Notes under the pieces: generated by a model
The model's input: the letters and a program-made list of their open reading frames with translations, nothing else
What the model was told of the DNA's origin: nothing
Databases searched by the model: none
Shown here: positions 6,734 through 9,775 of the stretch, one piece after another
Layout: each line of letters begins with the position of its first letter
How positions within the stretch are numbered: the stretch's first letter is position 1
Position numbers and translations under genes: made by a program
Source of the DNA: Sediminibacterium sp.
GTDB lineage: Bacteria > Bacteroidota > Bacteroidia > Chitinophagales > Chitinophagaceae
Direction of reading: 5' to 3'
DNA length: 9,775 bases
Assembly (NCBI GenBank): GCA_030832695.1
Contig: JAURIP010000042.1
Span: 1-9,775 of the forward strand

Positions 6734-7320
6734 TTTAACGATTGGATGCTTTGTAAAAAAGTAAAAAGTTGGGTGACCGCTTTTTGTCGGTGGCTATAGG
6801 TATTTTTTTCCTCCATTGTCATCGCTGCAAAACTTTTAGTGGCACCTTCGGGAATAAAAATTGGATCGTAACCAAATCCTGCATTGCCTGAGTTTTGCTC
6901 GGCAATATGCCCGCGACAAATTCCTTCAAAATAATATTCCTTTTGTTCCCAAATTAAACAAATCACAGTTCTGAATTGAGCATTTCTATTTTCAATATTT
7001 TTTAAATTGGATAATACTTTTTCTATGTTGGCATTAAAATTTCGATCTTCGCCCGCATACCTTGCACTATTTACACCAGGTGCACCATTCAGTGCATCAA
7101 TTTCAAGTCCAGTATCTTCACTAAAGCAATTTTGTTTTGTGATTTCGAAAATTGTTTTGGCTTTTGTATTTGCATTTTCCTGTAAACTGTCATAGGGTTC
7201 AGGAATGTCAATGTTTATTCCTGCTTGTTGTAGGGTAATTACATTAATATCCTTTGGTAGTAAGGATTGTATCTCAGCAACCTTATGCTCATTATTTGTT
7301 GCAAAAATTAACGTAGTCAT
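6730..7320 (-). CDS. rdgB: XTP/dITP pyrophosphatase (non-canonical purine NTPase)
   Basis: RdgB (HAM1 family) hydrolyses dITP, XTP and ITP to monophosphates and pyrophosphate, keeping deaminated purines out of DNA and RNA. The 196-residue length is normal. Family motifs are intact: ATNNEHKVAEI (7-17, triphosphate binding), the conserved EN(A)xxKA block around 49-55, SEDTGLEIDALNGAPGVNSARYAG (67-90) with Asp69 as the likely general base, GNAGFGYDPIFIP (145-157) for base recognition, and SHRQKA (176-181). The gene lies 3 nt downstream of the stop of the unidentified 203-residue gene, so they should be one two-gene transcript. Its TAA stop shares the TTAA at 6730-6733 with the aroE stop on the other strand. 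Confidence 0.97.
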   Translation of the reverse strand: MTTLIFATNNEHKVAEIQSLLPKDINVITLQQAGINIDIPEPYDSLQENANTKAKTIFEITKQNCFSEDTGLEIDALNGAPGVNSARYAGEDRNFNANIEKVLSNLKNIENRNAQFRTVICLIWEQKEYYFEGICRGHIAEQNSGNAGFGYDPIFIPEGATKSFAAMTMEEKNTYSHRQKAVTQLFTFLQSIQSLN

Positions 7321-7323
7321 ATG

Positions 7324-7935
7324 TTACAATTGAAAAAGAGATTTTAATATCGCCCATAGTTTTCCCTTTTCTAATTTTGCCGATTGATCCCCACCTTGCA
7401 TTAATGATAAGGAGTTACTAAATAATAAATAGGTATCACCCAATTGAATGGACTTATATAATGTGGTAGGAAGTTTGATTTTTAATGTTGTACTACTTAC
7501 ATCAAATATCAACACCAATTTAGAAGGAAGTACATTTAATATTTCGTGTAAACTTAATTTTTGTTGTGCAATATTGATCAAAGCGATATCGGCTAAAGTT
7601 AATTTGCAAGCACTTAATATGGAGGACAACAAAGTCAAATCGTTTTCATTTAAATAAACGGCTAATTCATCTTTCACAATAATCGTCACTTGTTTTAAAT
7701 GCTCGCCTAAATATTTGATTTGACCTAACGCTTTAATGGGTTCGCTTGTTGCATTATTGTTGGCATCCTTCTCGGTTTCAGTTGCAACATGCGTGGTTGC
7801 CGCTTGCGCAATGGGTGAAACCAACGGGTTGGGAATAATTTCTGGTTTTTTTTTGGCCATTTCAGGCAGGACCAAAGTATCTTTGTACAAAGAAACTAAT
7901 ACGGAATTAGGTAAGATGGTTTTTTCATTGCTCAT
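7324..7935 (-). CDS. Unidentified two-part protein upstream of rdgB, possibly psi-like
   Basis: I cannot assign this 203-residue protein with confidence. It has a short N-terminal hydrophobic peptide (ILPNSVLVSLYKDTLVLP, 7-24). A Lys/Pro/Ala/Thr/Asn-rich linker, probably disordered, spans about 25-68, and a compact domain spans about 70-203. That domain alternates strands and helices: VTIIV (83-87), helix LTLLSSILSACKLTLADIALI, LVLIFDV (140-146), YLLFSNSLSLM (169-179) and a closing helix KGKLWAILKSLF (190-201). There is no signal peptide or membrane segment. The plan (N-terminal peptide, flexible linker, small alpha/beta domain, final LW helix) resembles DNA polymerase III psi (HolD), but this is by-eye similarity. 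It is translated 3 nt ahead of rdgB, a nucleotide-pool enzyme, which fits but does not prove a replication role. The gene is certainly coding-like; only its function is unknown. Confidence 0.8.
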   Translation of the reverse strand: MSNEKTILPNSVLVSLYKDTLVLPEMAKKKPEIIPNPLVSPIAQAATTHVATETEKDANNNATSEPIKALGQIKYLGEHLKQVTIIVKDELAVYLNENDLTLLSSILSACKLTLADIALINIAQQKLSLHEILNVLPSKLVLIFDVSSTTLKIKLPTTLYKSIQLGDTYLLFSNSLSLMQGGDQSAKLEKGKLWAILKSLFQL

Positions 7936-7962
7936 TCGGTTGGAAAATTAATTGAATTGGGG

Positions 7963-7970
7963 CAAATGAA
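7963..7970 (-). promoter_or_regulatory. Possible -7 box for the minus-strand rdgB operon
   Basis: On the minus strand TTCATTTG (one mismatch to TAxxTTTG) lies 27 nt before the ATG at 7935, the same distance as the ilvE box on the other strand. No TTG is present at the expected upstream spacing, so support is weak. Confidence 0.3.
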
Positions 7971-7980
7971 AAAATAACAC

Positions 7981-8010
7981 TTGTAAGTTTTTGTTTTTTT
8001 CGTTTCTTTG
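7981..8010 (+). promoter_or_regulatory. Promoter of ilvE (TTG-N19-TTTCTTTG)
   Basis: A TTG at 7981-7983 is followed after exactly 19 nt by TTTCTTTG (8003-8010), one mismatch to TAxxTTTG. The spacing equals that of the rpsL promoter. The box ends 27 nt before the ATG. Confidence 0.55.
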
Positions 8011-8037
8011 TAATTCATTCTGTTAAAATACAACTAC

Positions 8038-9099
8038 ATGAGCTCTGAATCCATCCCAGTTATTGAAATCCCAGCAAAAGATTTAAATCATTTTGACCCC
8101 AATAATTTTTCCTTTGGTAAAAACTTTACCAATTATATGTTGGAGGCGGAATATAACGATGGCGCATGGAAAAACGCAGTGATTAAAAAGTTTCAACCCT
8201 TGTCTTTAGACCCATCAACGGCAGCATTACATTATGGACAAACTATTTTTGAAGGTATCAAAGCTTTTAAAAACGAGAAAGGGGAAGTGGTCATTTTCAG
8301 ACCGGATCAAAATTTTATTCGTTTTAATACTTCTGCAGAAAGAATGGGAATGCCTATGGTTCCCGATTGGTTATTTATGGAGGGGATGAAACAATTGGTG
8401 GCTTTAGAAAAAGATTGGATTCCAAATATACCAGAAGCCTCCTTATATATTCGTCCATTCATGATTGCAACGGATCCTTTTTTAGGGGTGCGTCCTTCAC
8501 TTACTTATAAGTTTATGATAATTTTAGGACCAAGCGGACCTTATTTTTCAGCACCCATGAAAATTTTAATTGAAGAAAAGTATACGCGTGCAACCCCTGG
8601 TGGTGTTGGTTTTGCGAAGAATGGTGGAAACTATGGTGGAAGTTTATATCCTGTTGCATTGGCACAGGAAAAAGGATATGATCAAGTGTTGTGGACCGAT
8701 GCTATTGAACATAAATTTGTGGAGGAAGTGGGTATGATGAATGTGATGTTTGTGATTGATGGGAAAGTAATTACACCAAGTATTGATCGAGGTACTGTAC
8801 TAAAAGGAGTAACGCGAAATAGTGCGATCATTTTATTAAGAGATATGGGTTATGAAGTAGAGGAAAGAAATTTAGCAGTGACAGAAATTGTGGAAGCCCA
8901 TAAAAAAGGCTTGTTTCAAGAAGTATTTGGAGTAGGGACTGCTGCGGTTGTTTCCTATATTTCAAAACTAGCACAGGACGATTATGTAATGGATTTTGAT
9001 GTTGCAGCTTTAAAAGTGGCACCTGCACTTAAAAAGCGCTTGAATGATTTAAGAATGGGAAATATCCCTGACAGCCATGGTTGGCTTGCTAAATTATAA
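8038..9099 (+). CDS. ilvE: Branched-chain amino acid aminotransferase, class IV PLP fold (type II)
   Basis: This cytoplasmic enzyme transfers the amino group between glutamate and the 2-keto acids of leucine, isoleucine and valine, the last synthesis step and the first breakdown step. The 353-residue length fits the longer eukaryote-like BCAT group. Visible blocks are ALHYGQTIFEGIKAF (63-77), IFRPDQNFIRFNTSAERMGMP (86-106), LYIRPFMIATDPFLGV (136-151), and the PLP site GFAKNGGNYGGS (191-202) with Lys194 as the Schiff-base lysine. These are followed by GYDQVLWTDA (213-222) and FVEEVGMMNVMFV (227-239), and the cofactor phosphate-binding GTVLKGVTR (252-260). Most homologues I recall have AAS where this one has GGS after GGNY, a small change next to the active site. 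It has a recognisable promoter, reads away from the rdgB operon, and stands alone, with candidate terminators behind it. Confidence 0.95.
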   Translation: MSSESIPVIEIPAKDLNHFDPNNFSFGKNFTNYMLEAEYNDGAWKNAVIKKFQPLSLDPSTAALHYGQTIFEGIKAFKNEKGEVVIFRPDQNFIRFNTSAERMGMPMVPDWLFMEGMKQLVALEKDWIPNIPEASLYIRPFMIATDPFLGVRPSLTYKFMIILGPSGPYFSAPMKILIEEKYTRATPGGVGFAKNGGNYGGSLYPVALAQEKGYDQVLWTDAIEHKFVEEVGMMNVMFVIDGKVITPSIDRGTVLKGVTRNSAIILLRDMGYEVEERNLAVTEIVEAHKKGLFQEVFGVGTAAVVSYISKLAQDDYVMDFDVAALKVAPALKKRLNDLRMGNIPDSHGWLAKL

Positions 9100-9102
9100 T
9101 TA

Positions 9103-9180
9103 AGCAACTGAAAATCAGGCTATTTTGAAAGTGCGATGGACTAATTTTGCCCCTTTTAAGGCGATTTGGGGTCTTTTTTT
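9103..9180 (+). terminator. Candidate transcription end region after ilvE
   Basis: Two weak hairpins follow the ilvE stop. The first is AGC-aa-CTGA-aaa-TCAG-GCT (9103-9121) with a short T run. The second pairs CCCC (9150-9153) with GGGG (9168-9171), flanked by a G-T pair, across a 14-nt loop, and leads into TCTTTTTTT (9172-9180). The second has the better T tract but a stem of only 4-5 bp. CTAATTTT (9141-9148) and AAAATTAG (9181-9188) could extend it as an outer stem. Confidence 0.45.
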
Positions 9181-9200
9181 AAAATTAGCGAATAAACATT

Positions 9201-9230
9201 TTGGTATTTGGTTAACGAACATTACCTTTG
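9201..9230 (+). promoter_or_regulatory. Promoter of the rpsL-rpsG (str) operon
   Basis: TTG (9201-9203) and TACCTTTG (9223-9230) are separated by 19 nt, a full match to the Bacteroidota consensus and the best promoter in the window. Transcription would start about 9237, giving a leader of roughly 40 nt with no Shine-Dalgarno before the rpsL ATG. Confidence 0.75.
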
Positions 9231-9277
9231 CCGTCCGAATTTTTTATAAACCGAAATTGAACAAAACAGCATAATAA

Positions 9278-9658
9278 ATGCCTACCATTCAGCAATTAGT
9301 GAGAAAAGGCCGTGAGATCATCAGGGCTAAAAGTAAATCAAGAGCTTTGGATTCATGTCCTCAGCGTCGTGGCGTTTGTACTAGAGTGTATACAACTACA
9401 CCTAAAAAACCTAACTCTGCGTTACGTAAAGTAGCCAAAGTGCGTTTGACAAACAAGATTGAAGTAATCGCATATATACCAGGTGAGGGTCACAACTTAC
9501 AAGAACACAGTATCGTTTTAATCCGTGGTGGTCGTGTTAAGGATTTACCAGGGGTACGTTATCATATTGTTCGTGGTAGTTTAGATACTGCAGGTGTTAA
9601 AGACCGTAAGCAGTCTCGTTCTAAATATGGTACTAAGAAAGAAAAAGCAAAAAAATAA
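9278..9658 (+). CDS. rpsL: 30S ribosomal protein S12
   Basis: S12 sits at the decoding centre of the small subunit and affects tRNA selection accuracy. The 126-residue protein is nearly canonical: [12 protein letters not shown] start, [32 protein letters not shown] (26-57), [11 protein letters not shown] (68-78) and [14 protein letters not shown] (83-96). Lys43 and Lys88, the usual sites of streptomycin-resistance changes, have the susceptible-type residue. Asp89, which is methylthiolated in some bacteria, is conserved. The C-terminal tail (about 110-126) is basic and unstructured, as usual. It is followed by rpsG after 31 nt, the standard str-operon order, with fusA and tuf expected beyond the window. 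Confidence 0.99.
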   Translation: MPTIQQLVRKGREIIRAKSKSRALDSCPQRRGVCTRVYTTTPKKPNSALRKVAKVRLTNKIEVIAYIPGEGHNLQEHSIVLIRGGRVKDLPGVRYHIVRGSLDTAGVKDRKQSRSKYGTKKEKAKK

Positions 9659-9689
9659 TTACAACTAACAAACTAATTAATACTTCGAC

Positions 9690-9775
9690 ATGCGTAAAGC
9701 ACAACCTAAAAAAATTCCATTAGCACCAGATCCTCGTTTCAACGATGTATTGGTTACTCGTTTCATCAACAACAT
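9690..9775 (+). CDS. rpsG: 30S ribosomal protein S7, N-terminal part, cut by window end
   Basis: The first 28 codons are visible, from MRKAQPKKIPLAPDPRFND to the LVTRFINN block, a clear S7 start: S7 binds the 3' major domain of 16S rRNA and nucleates 30S head assembly. The usual RR(x)xxxxR start of many S7 proteins is replaced by the RKAQPKK form common in Bacteroidota. It begins 31 nt after rpsL and has no separate promoter box in that gap, so it shares the rpsL transcript. Confidence 0.97.
   Translation, partial: MRKAQPKKIPLAPDPRFNDVLVTRFINN

Noticed and set aside
1..9775. Mobile element, toxin-antitoxin or defence system
   Set aside because: No transposase, integrase, terminal inverted repeats, target duplications or nuclease/toxin motifs were seen; gene content is mostly housekeeping.

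Overview
The window looks like an ordinary chromosomal segment of a member of the Bacteroidota, most likely a Chitinophagaceae relative. This rests on AT-rich DNA, almost no Shine-Dalgarno sequences before starts, TAxxTTTG promoter boxes typical of Bacteroidota sigma factor, TAA as nearly the only stop codon, and a lineage-typical gene set (fused-mutase C-terminus, long YidC, ComA-like protein, lipid-peptide-free secreted small proteins). The taxonomic placement is inference from protein style; no 16S or marker comparison was possible.

Layout: 1-492 is the 3' end of a B12-dependent acyl-CoA mutase (IcmF-like), followed by yidC (540-2360) with its own promoter box and a strong intrinsic terminator. 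A secreted small protein of unknown role (2417-3028) begins only 10 nt after that terminator. It faces a small secreted orphan on the minus strand (3190-3558), whose 3' end lies in a degenerate 66-bp tandem duplication carrying repeated in-frame TAG codons. A 161-bp divergent intergenic region with three ATTGAT-type inverted-repeat sites separates it from a long cytoplasmic TPR protein (3720-5144). Next come a ComA-like phosphosulfolactate synthase (5190-5951) and aroE (5954-6733, TTG start, 2 nt behind comA). aroE converges with, and overlaps by 4 nt, a minus-strand pair: an unidentified two-part protein (7324-7935) and rdgB (6730-7320). ilvE (8038-9099) is read divergently from that pair. 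The right edge holds the start of the streptomycin operon: rpsL (9278-9658) and the first 28 codons of rpsG.

Most genes are housekeeping: membrane protein insertion, branched-chain amino acid and shikimate metabolism, nucleotide-pool cleaning and ribosome assembly. I see no mobile element, CRISPR array, tRNA/rRNA, phage gene or defence cassette. The less ordinary parts are the repeat with the in-frame stops at 3058-3204, the inverted-repeat cluster at 3609-3690, the terminator that abuts a start codon at 2372-2417, the archaeal-type ComA next to aroE, and the unidentified 203-residue protein whose layout resembles the clamp-loader subunit psi.
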